The notes under the pieces are model-generated. The model did not search any database. It saw only the letters and a list, made by a program, of their open reading frames with translations, and was not told the DNA's origin. A stretch of DNA of 64,000 nt, taken from Icerya purchasi. Taxonomy: Eukaryota > Arthropoda > Insecta > Hemiptera > Monophlebidae. Location of the stretch: the NCBI GenBank assembly GCA_039619475.1, contig CM077116.1, positions 299,874,464-299,938,463 of the forward strand, given 5' to 3'. Numbering within the stretch: the stretch's first letter is position 1; every line of letters begins with the position of its first letter. Below, piece after piece: positions 14,391 to 24,625 of this stretch. A program made the translations under genes and the position numbers.

Positions 14391-17300
14391 TCTTGGCAGT
14401 TTTAGTATCTTTTTAACAAAAAAGTAAAATTTATTAAGCAATTTTCAAACAAGTTTCTTAATCAGTATTTTAAATTATTCACTGGTATGAGAAAAAAATT
14501 ATTTTTAAATGACATTCTTGTTTTTAAAAAAGTAAAATTTACTGATTTGTTTAAAAATTAAAAAAACATGTATTTACAAACTCAAATTTTTCTACCGAAA
14601 AGGAGGCTATCTGCTAAAATAGTTTAAAGTAACTTTTCCCCCTAGACTTTAAACATGGCTAAAGGTAATATCGCTCTTGAAAAAAAAAAATCCTCTTATT
14701 TTAATTTTTTTTATTAATTTGTTGCAACTGAAAGTTATCTAATAATAACCCTAAAACATTTATAAATTACCTGAACTATCCGCGGGTAAAGCTATCACAC
14801 ACACACACATATATATATATATAAAATTAGTCTCTCGATTTGTAACTGAAGGAAAATCATCTGACTGGCTAACATTACTGGCGACTTTATTGAACAATAA
14901 TTATAATGCATATGTAGCCACCCTATTTTACAAACGTTTGTCTAATAAAACTTTGTATTCAATCGGTGGAAGAGAAATGAAAAATTAATACATATATATA
15001 AAAAAATCACTATTATGACTGCCCGCAATTTAGATCGATTAAAAGAAAAAAATTCCTATTGATAATAATAAATTTACGACCTCAAAAAGCTTTAATAGTT
15101 CTTTTAAAAGTAATTTGGAAATTTAAAATAGTATTAAGCGAAAGAAAATTGCCGAATTAGTTTTCATAATTGTCTACCTCATTCTTGGTCTATTTGTAAC
15201 TTCAAAAGGGAAGGGGATTTTATAGTATCACCATCAGAAACCAAATTTTAAATTCCATTATAGAAGACTTTTTTTTAAATTTTAACTGGCGTCCGAAACT
15301 AACCAAAATCCAATACAAATATTGTAGATACGTGTAATATATTACATCAACCTTGATTTCTAGAATCATTAAATCAAACTAATCGAAAGCATTCAACAAA
15401 ATACCGAAATAAACTGCAGAATCATAATGGTAAATATGTGCAAGAAAAAAACAGAACAATTGATGACAACATACAGATAACAAATGTCATGAAAACAATC
15501 AATAAGTCTCGCGGTATTTTTGATGCTAATTCAAATGCCGAAAGTTCTCAAAGTAATTTTAAACAACTAGAATATTTCATATGAAAGGTTTTTTGAATTA
15601 CCGTCCATACGTCGCTTTAATCTCTCCGCGATTTTCCGCCTGCATTTTAGGCACAGTTTACTCCTTTCTTCGCATTTTCATTTTTCCCTCGTGCCGTTTC
15701 CTTATTATCCATTGCACTCCTCCAATATCCACTTTATTTGTAACCTCGATCACATAATGTTTGATTGTTCGTCACTTTCAATTGAACAAACTTCTTTTTA
15801 CTTCTCTCTAATCAAACGGTATTCTCTCTTCAAGCATTCTTCGTTCATTCTCTCCCTCACTTCCTTCTCTTTATATTATCCAAACTCTTGATTCCTTTTT
15901 ATCGGATATCTGATCGAATAAAGATCTGAGCTTATCCTCATTTCCTCTGTTCTGCGTCAATGTTCATGTTGACGAACCCATTAAACAATTAATCTTTATA
16001 CTGGATAAGTTTGCTCCATATATATCCCATTTTTTATTTTAAATTCTTTATGTAGCATTGATTCATTAATAACTACCAACTTTTTGGTTAAGATTTCTTT
16101 TTGCATGAAAAAATTCTTACGATTTCGTATTAAACATGTTAGATAAAGATTTTTAAATATAGTTAAATTAACAATACCAATCCATTGTCAAATGTAAAAA
16201 CTCCGACATCTCTTCCGTGATGAATGTGATTTCTTCTCATAACTGGATTAGCAAAATTTTTCACCCAAATTCCGGCTAACGCATTCCGACATATTTCGTT
16301 GTCTTCGTATAATCCTTGGGCATAGTCAGTGACGTAAAGACCAACATTTTCGCAGTCACTTATGTCACAATTTCTGACTGTAGGATTAGCACCTAGCCCA
16401 TTGACACACAATGCAGCACCTACTAAAAACAGATGTTCAGCATTCGTGGATAATTTTGAAAAATACAGATTACTTACTTCACACCTATATAATTTTTACT
16501 ATTAAGCGTTTAATTCTATACTTTAATACCCATTTTTAAGTATAAACATCTCAATTATTAGTGATTCATTTACATTTTCAATCAATATTAAAAGTATACA
16601 CATAAAAAAAATAAAAAAGCAACAAAATAAATGAATAAATAAAATGCAATAGATTAATCACGCGTAGTTAAGAAAGTTAATAAGCATCTAGAAATTCTTT
16701 CTCAATTGCATTTAATGTCTTTCACATGAAAATGGTTATAATAGCCTATCACTTGAATTACTAAATATTCATCAACATTTTAAAAAGGGCATCATTCCAA
16801 TGGGAAATATTAATGGCTACGTTAGTTCGTGTTTCTAGTAACTGAAAATTTTAGTTTTGAAATATCAATCCTCTAATCAGTATTTTTGAAACAACGGTAG
16901 CATAAATAAAACGTTATAATTATTTTTCGTTTGTTATTCTGATCATAAATGTATGTTAAATGCGATAATTGCTATTTTTATTTCATAAGAATCAGTTGCT
17001 TTTAATCTAATGTAACATATATATATATATATCTTTTTTTTTCCAAACAGACATGAAAAAATAAAAAGAAAGTGGCAAAAACGTATAAGCAAATGAACAA
17101 GTTTCGATTCTGATTAAATATTCTCTATACCTAATGAAGACAGCATTTACACAATAAATAAAAATATTTTCAGAATTTGAACTTTTTTTTTTTACGTTTT
17201 ATCATGAACGAGCTCTCACCGCTCAGCGACTGAATAATGATAATTTAAAATTTAAGAGGTATACCTAGTTTTCAACAGTAAAAACTGAACTAGTAATATT

Positions 17301-20300
17301 GCATTTAGTATCTTACTTAGGATGTTACAAAGGGTTTTTTATACTTAAAACTAATTTTTACATTCTACCTTTCTTATAATTATCTCTATCATCATAAAGT
17401 TCGAAAAATGGTTTTATGTCGTAGAATAAAAATCGGCAATAAAAATTAAGATTATATTATTTTACTTACCAACTGAAGTAGTTCGCAAAATAACGTGTTC
17501 AATAGTAGGATACGAATGTTCACCGACTTCTAGGCAATAATGTTTATGATGAGGAATGGCAGAAGTGACGTCAGGAGTGAATTTTACCGTCATATATCCT
17601 AAATAAGCGTTCTTAGAGCCTTCTAAGAACATAACGGTCGTCTCCGATTCTCTTTCTATTATAACTTCTTGTTCGACAGATTCTTTTGAGGCGCCTAATT
17701 ACAAGAAAATTCACCGTAAAGTATAATCATTACGAAATATTGTTAGACATGCAGGCTTAAAAACATGATATAAATAGCCATCGTTAACATGAGACATTTG
17801 TTGTATTAAATTATATCTGAACTATTGAACCGACAAAAAGTTACGAAGTATTTAACAAGGCAAACATGTGTTTTTCGTGTTTTTATATTAATCATGATTT
17901 AACTAAGTATCGGACAACGATATTAGGCTACTTCAAAAACTGCGGGGCAAACGCAACTGATCACAACGATCATCCGTAATTTAAATCATTAGCGATAAAA
18001 AAGACCCATTATTTTTCGCGCAATAAATAATTGATGTAATAGTACAGTTCACTATACGTCATATTATATTAATAATAATCAGGCAAAAAAAAAAAAACGC
18101 GTGCTTTCCACTAACGATAATAAGTTTATAAATTTAACAATCCTTTGATGATAATTCGAAATTATTCAAACTGTAAAAAATATTCGTTAACTTTCAAAAT
18201 CGAAAACATCGAATCCTTAATGCATCAAATTTAAATGTCGTACTTCAACATAATCAAAACAGAAAGAGAAAGGAATTATAAACGGAGAAAATAACCTGAA
18301 AGTACTTTTAAACGAAAATCTATCCAACTATTATAAAGAACTATGGAAACCCAAACAGAACACAAAATTATCGAATTGCAGTTTCATACGGATCAAAAAA
18401 GGGAAAATATTTATAAAACAAATCCACAATGCGCAATGCAAGTAAAAGATAAAGACAACCTAAACGAAATGAATTAAAAATTGTAGCCTATTTTCGTAAA
18501 AAAAGAAAAATCATAGTATATTTTTAGCGTAAAAAGAAATTATACAAAATATCGCGTAAGAATTTGAATGCATGTATACGAGTGTAGTTGTTAAAATGAT
18601 AAAATCAACTCTAAATATTGCTAAGAATAAATATGGCGATGCGAGTGAGACTAAACGAATGGAGTAGTGTGTGCGTGTGCGGGTTCGTGTGTATGTGGCT
18701 GTGTTGTATATGAGTACTTTGGATGGCGAAGGTTGGTATCGTACAACAGCGAGAATGAAAATATCAGTAATACAAATACGGTGACTTGAAAATGAAAAAA
18801 AGTATTTGAAGAAAGAAAAACAAAAAAGGATAAATATAAAGTGAGAAAATGCGTGAAGAAAAGAAAAATGAAACGGTGGAAATAAAGAAATGCAGCAATT
18901 GCAGACATAAACGAAAACGACAAGAAATAGACAGTGCAACTCATATTTCCACCTTGATCTATCAATGTGTAAATTATTGTTTAAGTTTCAACATCCCTTT
19001 CAATTGCTTTTTGATCTCGTTTTTTCTAATACAATTCTTGTTAAAAAATTCATGAATCGGCAAAAATTCGGAAATACTATTACGTTAAGTTCAGAAATAA
19101 ATAAAGGATAAAAAATTAAGTAAGTAAATAAATAAACAAATAAAATTAAGTAAATAAAAAAAAGGGGGGATTAAAAATTAAACATTGCATACATAAGTAT
19201 TAAATCGACAAGAAAAAAGTAGAGGCAAAGATACTAATGGTAAGACAAGAACATGATATACTAATATTGGGAGAGATAATTATAAAAGGAAATGAAATAA
19301 AATTATATAATGTAGAGGGTTATGAGAAAATACGCATTTAAACGAAAAAGGCGTAAAATATGGAGTAATGATAAAAAGTAGAAAAAATGCGAAAAAAACA
19401 ATAATAGAAATAACTTTGTGTAATGGAAAATTATTTTTAAGGACATTATATGAATCAGCGTCGGAAAAGATAAGAGTATACGCAAGAAATAGAACAGATC
19501 GAAGGACCACAATATATGTATAGGAAATATAAACGCTGAACAAAATAACACAACAAAATACATGAATACTAACATAGGACAGGAATGGAGTATGAAAGTA
19601 ACATGGTAGCATACAAGAACGGAGAGAAAATGAATTAACGTAATCTGAAATTGGCCATAAATACACTAAGAAGAAGAAAAGGAACTTTGACTTTAACCAC
19701 TATAATACGGATGCCAAAATATCAGATCATATGATTGTGAAGTAAGTACTGATAAAGAAAAATCGAAAAGATATAGAAATTAATTAAAAAAATCATGGAA
19801 AATAAAATAGGAAACTTAAGCTCATTGAGGGTGGAAATACAATTAAGAGGTCAAAAAAACACATTTTTCAATATTATTTTATAAGGAAGTTTTTATTCAA
19901 TCATAATGAAACTTTGTACGTTCATCAACACATTTTTTGTTTCTTTTTTAACAAAATGGCGGCTAAAGTGTAGTCAAGCATGATGTTTCATGCGCTGAGG
20001 ATTCCGTATGTAAGACTATAATTTACGTTTACATAATACTACATTCAAAACAAAGAAATCTGATTTTTTGCGCCATAAAGAAGGAGAGATACGTAATCTT
20101 TTTGCGCTTTGTTGAACTATTCGCCAACATCGAATGTTTTGTTAAAGAAATGAAATACGGTTTCGTTCCTGATAAACAGCTTTCTTTCCAACAATATATC
20201 ATATGTCCGGGGAAAAAATATTCCACTTTGTTAAATTATTTTTATTTGATAGCTTCTCTCCCATTTACAAAAGGCAATATAAGGCTTTAACTTAGTTAAC

Positions 20301-23300
20301 AACGATCAAGGCAAAACTTAATAGAAAAAAAAAGAGAACTCGAAGAACACACAATAAGTGTACCTAGAGTTGATAAAGTTGAATAAAGGTGCCCAAGAGC
20401 GTAACACCCTTAAAAAGCAGGAATTAAGTAGTGACTACGAACCGAACACGATATATTAATCTTTTCAGATATCCATTTATTTGTTTTATAAGATTTATAC
20501 CTTTTCGTGATAACTTTTAATTATTGTTATACTTATTTCGCAATAAACCAATACTATCTACAATTACCATAAAATAAAAAAGTCTAAAATGACAAAATTA
20601 ATTAAAAAGATCCATATTTATTTCTATAATAATAAAATAATAAATATCCAACTTCTTTAATGTTGAATCTAAACGTACTTATAAAAGAAAATCATTATTG
20701 AAAAAAATTAAAGACAGCATACTTCGACTACCAATGACTACTTATAAATCATCTCAAAATGTTTAACAAATTTTCTATAAGGGTATTGTGAAGTATTAAC
20801 ACTGAACATATTCATGAAAAGTAAGCTCTTATCGAAACAATAAAGTGACACTACATTTACCGTTTTTCTCTTTATCTTATTTATTTTTTTTTTATATTTA
20901 TCGAACATTTATACCTATACATTCCATAAACTTCAAACTAAATTTAATGCTATACTAAGTAACCAGTAGTTCAATATTAATAGTACCAAATTGTGTCACA
21001 TTATAATTTTTATATTTTACTTACCAATAATCGCTATCGGAGAGTCAATCACAAGAAATTCACCGCGATAAATTCCTGTGTGAATAAATATCCGTGGCCA
21101 CATATTAACTTTATCTTCGATAAAGTCTAGTGCTGATTGTATCGTATCAAAATGAGGCAACCTTCGACCAGGATCGTTTGTCGCGGGTTTATATCCGGGA
21201 CGGACATGTACCCCACGATATATTTGACGGAAGCTCTCTTTCCAAGGATTTGCGTACTCGCAATCTTCTGCAGCAATAAACTCAAATCTACCTTCGCACG
21301 GATTGAATAATGGTAAATTGTATTCGAAAACATTATGGTAAAGTTGCTTCCTGTGAACAAATGTTTTTTATGACGAAAAAAATTATTTTAGATTATTTGC
21401 TAAAAGCAGAAATCAAAAAATATTGCAGCTGTAATTTGCTGATTAAGTTAAGAATGAATATTCTATTTACTATCGTGTCCTATTATCAAACGAGTAATTA
21501 TATTAAACATAGTAGCCACTCAAATATAATTTTTAAATTCCCGGGTTTTCCGGCCCAAATCCTTCCGATTTTCTGATTACTAGAATTGTACAAAAAGAAG
21601 AATGGAATTTTTTTGTTATTATTGATAATATTTTACGCCGCAGCATATTTTATATGAACAAAACAGAACTTTGTAATTTATTTTGAGTAAAGTGTAGTTA
21701 AAAATGAATTCACTTTTCGTTTCAAATGATTTTTTTTTATTAAAAATATCGTTTTTGGCTGTTTTTACTTTCCCCCCCGATTTTACGACAAAATTCCCGG
21801 GTTATGCCTGGTTAGGTGGCCACCCTGTTAAATATATCAAGCACGTTTTAAATATAGCGCAGAATAATCAATAAGACACTGTATAATCCAAAAGGAACAG
21901 GATCTAATGCCTCCACTAATTCGCATACTAATACAAATTAAAAATCGCTGCTGATTAAATTATACATCCATTATAATATTTCTATACTCTATCTGAATTG
22001 CGATATTAATTGTGCACTTTACAAATAAACTACTTCGGTGGCTTTATATTTACTATATCGATCAAAAAAGAAAAACAACTAAAATTAAATATTAAATTAA
22101 ATATTAAAATTTTGGTACAAAATTCACTACACTTACCATAATCTTGTATCATTTGCAATGGAATGAAATCTTTTACACACTTGACCGACTCTACACAAAT
22201 CTAATTCGAGTAAGTAACTGAATATAGTTAATAAAACTTCGTCTGGAAGTTCGAATTGTAAATAATGAGATGCAGTAGCTGACGATGAGCCTAGTAATAA
22301 TTTAAATTACATAATTTAATCGTTTATAATTAAAAAATTATGTATCCTTTATAAGTACACAAATATTTTCAATACTTTATTAATAACCTTTCTTTTATAC
22401 ATGGTTAAAAACAAAAATAATTGCTTCCATTAAGAAATAATAAAATGTGAAACATTTTTAAAAGATAATTATTATTTCGCACAATTCTTCAGTCACAAAA
22501 ACTATGTAATATGAAATATTTTAAAATTTTGTTTGTCTCAAATATGTAGAGCTTATAATGAAAAAGCAGATGTGCTTTTCTAGCAGTTTTCGTCTTAATG
22601 AAAATTTAAAGATGAAAAAGAAAAATGCGTAATAATGTTTGAAGTCTTTAATTAAAATTACACAATCGAGAATTTTTAAAATGAATCTAGGTGAGTTTAC
22701 GGAGAAAAAAACAGAAATATTAATGTTACATTTTATTCAACGAAATCATATAATAAATATGCCCAGCAATAATTCAACTTGATTAAGTGAAAAAAATAGA
22801 TTTCTCCTTTAAATTACTTACTTAGAATAGACAGTAAAACTTTAAGAAAACATTAACAAACCCAAACAAGTATAACTTAAGCTGAAGGAATGCTTACAAA
22901 ATATAATTTACAAAATGGACTAACGCAATCAGTGAATAAAGGTCTAATTCGTACAATTAAAAAGTCACAATAATAGAAAAAGGAGAAAACTGTATAATTA
23001 TATCATACCATTTCGTATTTAAATTTTTTTTCCCATAATTTTTGAATTTAATAAAGGAGAACATCTTATATTTGGTGTTTTCCCAAAATACATATTTAAA
23101 GTACGAGTATGCCTTAAATGCAATGCAATACGATACATTAAATTTCCTACGTTTTGTATGTGTGCCTATTAATGAATATCATAAAATTTTTTAGCAAAGT
23201 GCATAAATAGATATATACTGATTGAAAATAATTATCAAGAAAAATTACTATAACAGGGTAACTTCTTTCATTTATAAATGTCAAATTTTAATTATAAAAT

Positions 23301-24625
23301 AAATTAATTTTAAAATATTATTTTATATTAAAATAAACGGTTAAGGGAATAGTCTTAAAAAAAATTGCTATTTTTTTAAACCAACTTATTCTGAAAACTA
23401 TACATTTTTAAAAATGTTCTATGATAATATTTATAACGGAAAAAGGAAAAAAACTTACTTTCAGGACAACTTGAACAGGACCGTCTTGGTCGTTTACGAG
23501 CTGGTAACATAACACCATTGTCTGCATTATTAGTGCTACTACTATTACTGCTAGCACTTAAGTTAGCACAAGAATTGCTTATGTTTCCAGATGCAGCAGG
23601 AGTAACAGCTGCTGTTGCAGCTACTAATAAAGAAGGAGTTACATTATATGGCTGAGCAACTGTATCACGTAAATTAATGTTGGAGCTACTGTTTAAGCTA
23701 CTACTACTCGGACATAAAGCTTGATCAGTTTGAGAATAATGTGTAGGTGATTTCCTTCTTAAATCGTAAGGTGGGCTATGTATATTTTCTGCTGTTGATG
23801 GCACAGTACTTGGACCTGCGGCCGGTCCTGAATTACCTACTGTTGCAGGTCCACCGCAAGCTGGTTCACATAATTCTATTTAAGAAAGAAAATACATAAC
23901 ATTAAATTTAGCATTAAATAATCTATATCGTTACAAAAGAAGATAAAACTGGTATTAAAAAAAAATAATCAACTGGTAAAATACGTTAAATATACAATTA
24001 ACAGTTCACAAAGGTGTAACTTATTGCGACATAAAAATTACATAAAAAATCTTTATTTAATGTTTAAAGAACATACTTGAATTGTTCTAAAGAACAAAAA
24101 ATAAAAAATATTAACGACAAACGCAAAATGTATTAATAATTTCTTTATAAGTTGTTAAAAAAAAAAAAAAAACGTTTTACTTAAGAAGTCAAGTTCTAAA
24201 TTAATATTTCAAACTGTCAGCTAATTTTTTAATCTTAGAATTATATCGAACATTTAAAAAACTAAATTATTCAGTGCTTTAAAAAAAATTACAACCATAT
24301 GGTTTTAAAACAAATCTAAATGATAGAAAGAAAAAACAGATCAATACATATAGGTTATATAATATTCATATTTAACAAGTACAAATATATATTTAAGAAA
24401 ATTATATAATCGATAATACGTACGCAGCAAAACTCAAATATAATTTGTTTTGTAAGACTTTTTCAATTTAAACAATAATATTTTTATACACAATCAAGCA
24501 AAATAGATTAAGTTTATCAAAAACTTACCAGAATTAGTTCTAGCCGGAAACGGTATACGATTTACAAGTCGTCTGCGAGATCTTCTAGTGTAACCACGAG
24601 AATTTCCGAAACAAGCACTTGGCAT
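402..24625 (-). CDS. FBXO11: F-box only protein 11 (SCF ubiquitin-ligase substrate receptor)
   Basis: Twelve coding exons, all GT/AG, join without a frame break into 949 codons plus stop: 24529-24625, 23459-23875, 22137-22290, 21025-21350, 17470-17694, 16178-16422, 13946-14249, 9681-9984, 9284-9504, 5946-6164, 1471-1678 and 402-531. The product has a basic N-terminus, a Ser/Ala/Asn-rich stretch, an F-box near residues 185-223 ([20 protein letters not shown]), a long run of parallel beta-helix repeats (about 400-850) and a UBR-type zinc finger (about 855-925). Length and exon-by-exon similarity match vertebrate FBXO11 (about 930 residues in the human isoform I recall). Family knowledge: the F-box binds SKP1 in an SCF E3 ligase and the beta-helix region recruits substrates. 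The start at 24625 begins exon 1 with [10 protein letters not shown]; an upstream non-coding exon is possible but not visible. Identity is very secure; the exact start is less so. Confidence 0.95.
2105..2690 (+). pseudogene. Tc1/mariner-type transposase remnant
   Basis: The plus strand reads [20 protein letters not shown], then [13 protein letters not shown], then [18 protein letters not shown], then in another frame [14 protein letters not shown]. These are the DDE-domain landmarks of Tc1-like transposases, including two of the three catalytic acidic positions (TDES and DND). In-frame stops and at least one frameshift break it, and the DNA-binding N-terminus is missing, so it is dead. It lies in the FBXO11 intron between the two last large exons. 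No matching terminal repeats were found around it. Confidence 0.8.
2691..2893. repeat. Imperfect hairpin (about 90-bp arms)
   Basis: Left arm 2691-2783 begins ATAGAAACATACAATAT. The right arm 2806-2893 ends with its reverse complement ATATTGTATGTTTCTAT. Inner parts also pair: AAATATATAAACCACTGACT with AGTCGGTGATTTATATATTT, and GTTTCGAACTA with TAGTTCGAAAC. The loop is about 20 nt. It sits directly after the Tc1-like remnant and could be a foldback MITE or a decayed terminal repeat pair. No transposase is inside. Confidence 0.6.
3028..3480. repeat. Short tandem array, about three diverged units of 150-165 bp
   Basis: Three successive blocks share the order: (A/G)GGSCCAAATTTTSAAAA, a 'GTTCACAGCC'-like core, a 'TTCCATATGAGTTACG' segment, then 'TTTTAACCTRCATWCTWA'. 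Unit 1 is about 3028-3190, unit 2 about 3190-3345 (most diverged), unit 3 about 3345-3480. This is satellite-like or a decayed repeated element. No coding potential. Confidence 0.5.
4519..5329 (+). mobile_element. MITE family A, long copy 1
   Basis: Begins TGACCACTCAAATATAATTT and ends CGACTTATTCCCGGTTGGAT. It shares ends and interior with four other copies here (21511-21827, 48066-48380, 53871-54187, 60734-61557). The interior common to this copy and 60734-61557 includes an AATAAAATG-CAGTAGAA block and the poly-T/GTTTTTGGCTATTT segment. It has no open reading frame of note, so it looks non-autonomous. It lies in an FBXO11 intron. Confidence 0.65.
5347..5945. other. Intron tail without recognised features
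   Basis: AT-rich intronic DNA between MITE family A copy 1 and the FBXO11 exon at 5946. The 60-codon open frame from 5332 has ordinary AT-rich composition and resembles nothing I recognise. Confidence 0.5.
6165..9283. other. FBXO11 intron, no recognised elements
   Basis: Three kilobases of AT-rich intron. A slightly more GC-rich patch lies at 6290-6380 and 6590-6720, plus an (AT)n tract near 6516-6537. I saw no transposase, reverse transcriptase or terminal repeats. Nothing supports a gene here. Confidence 0.5.
11025..12501 (+). mobile_element. Internally deleted DNA transposon with about 44-bp terminal inverted repeats
   Basis: The left end 11025-11068 starts CATATGTGACCTGGTCTACG. The right end 12458-12501 is its near-perfect inverse, CATATGTGCCTGGTCCATGA when read on the minus strand. 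They agree over about 44 bp with a handful of differences. Between them lies one open frame (11435-12142). No clear target-site duplication is visible: left flank ...AACTAAA, right flank AACTTTT.... It is in the FBXO11 intron between the exons at 9984 and 13946. The superfamily is not certain. Confidence 0.75.
11435..12142 (+). CDS. Transposon-derived ORF, 235 codons, N- and C-terminal parts fused
   Basis: The predicted protein starts acidic ([18 protein letters not shown]). A Cys pair follows in [20 protein letters not shown], and later come [35 protein letters not shown] and a Lys-rich tail. The Cys-rich start, plus an end of the type 'P-GL-RQWYL-IR-V', is what I associate with a class of large arthropod transposon proteins. 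The expected middle (catalytic) part is missing, and the junction is near residue 120. That makes it a deletion derivative whose frame stayed open. A host-adopted (domesticated) gene is possible but not supported by anything else here. No function is assigned. Confidence 0.5.
   Translation: MDDQHQLAHNSDEENPDEIRILNSSNNLELSLLNAEEEKIVSNFFEEPCCNRKCNVSIPRDIIEKSRDNFLELDKEKQDLVILSQIESGRTSNVLDKVYEEICGRKKYGKRKEVKTRYDWTTYLKQFYKSLVGITSFHHFKISSDGVVAKIYANSDDINKFQLLLQPIDDKMPEKITPKGLDLERQWYLCNNIGSLVSDISKADITAPLPKKPLIKEPKQKIHENLPKSESKMKK
12711..12969 (-). mobile_element. tRNA-derived SINE
   Basis: Read on the minus strand it begins GCCACGGTAGCCTAGTGGTT, where TAGCCTAGTGG fits a Pol III A box. A weak B-box-like GTTCCGGATGC follows about 70 nt on. 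It ends in a stretch shared with a second copy at 44836-45027 (CAGCCTGAAATAA, CCAGAGAAATCT, AAGGGTAG). A 7-bp GCAATAA flanks both sides, a plausible target duplication. It lies in an FBXO11 intron. Confidence 0.65.
14250..16177. other. FBXO11 intron, unassigned
   Basis: AT-rich, with a 37-bp poly-T near 14348-14385 and a (CA)n(TA)n tract at 14799-14823. Short patches at 15425-15560 and 15600-15900 are less AT-rich but gave no recognisable protein on either strand. The 66-codon frame at 15691 is pyrimidine-rich and looks fortuitous. Confidence 0.45.
18240..19745 (+). pseudogene. Non-LTR retrotransposon endonuclease remnant
   Basis: On the plus strand, in more than one frame, the sequence gives [31 protein letters not shown] and then [18 protein letters not shown]. 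The last piece is the conserved Ser-Asp-His end of the apurinic-type endonuclease of LINEs. Stops and shifts are frequent and no reverse transcriptase follows, so only the endonuclease part survives. The better-supported part is 19250-19745; 18240-18480 may be earlier coding sequence. It lies in the FBXO11 intron upstream of the exon at 17694. Confidence 0.5.
19746..21024. other. FBXO11 intron, unassigned
   Basis: Mostly AT-rich. A segment at 19900-20300 has open frames of 62-65 codons on both strands and moderate complexity, which suggests an old repeat. I do not recognise it. Nothing else stands out before the exon at 21025. Confidence 0.4.
21511..21827 (+). mobile_element. MITE family A, short copy
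   Basis: Starts AGTAGCCACTCAAATATAAT followed by AATTCCCGGGTTTTCC, and ends GGTTAGGTGGCCACCCTG. It has the same ends as the long copies but lacks about 500 bp of interior. The two ends are weak inverted repeats (GTGGCCAC motif). No clear target duplication. In the FBXO11 intron between the F-box exon and the exon at 21025. Confidence 0.65.
22137..22290 (-). other. FBXO11: FBXO11 F-box exon
   Basis: This 154-nt exon encodes nearly the whole F-box: it opens with a Ser-rich linker, continues through [20 protein letters not shown] and ends in ANDTRLW. The Trp codon is split across the donor. The F-box is the SKP1-binding module, so this exon decides whether the product can join an SCF complex. 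The consensus Leu-Pro and the C-terminal Cys-Lys-Arg-Phe are all present, so I see no sign of decay. Confidence 0.93.

Larger units (their letters stand above)
5946..17694 (-). other. FBXO11: FBXO11 beta-helix (PbH1/CASH) exons
   Basis: Six exons (17470-17694, 16178-16422, 13946-14249, 9681-9984, 9284-9504, 5946-6164) encode about twenty right-handed beta-helix coils. Recurring motifs include [41 protein letters not shown] and RRNRIFDG, spaced 22-24 residues apart. Introns cut the repeat array at varying coil positions. Each exon keeps phase with the next. In the family this solenoid is the substrate-binding face. The introns between them, up to 4 kb, carry most of the mobile elements of this gene. 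Confidence 0.93.

Noticed and set aside
18511..18965. Minus-strand open frames of 104-142 codons with hydrophobic, Phe/Ser-rich sequence
   Set aside because: They are the pyrimidine-rich complement of purine-rich intronic DNA; composition alone explains the Phe/Ser/Leu bias, and no start context, splice partner or motif was found.
19280..19666. 128-codon minus-strand frame with apparent membrane segments
   Set aside because: It is the antisense of the LINE endonuclease remnant read on the plus strand; the hydrophobicity comes from A-rich codons on the other strand.
23376..23804. 142-codon frame taken as a separate small gene
   Set aside because: It is FBXO11 exon 2 read through its donor into the intron; the true exon is 23459-23875 and starts upstream of the internal Met.
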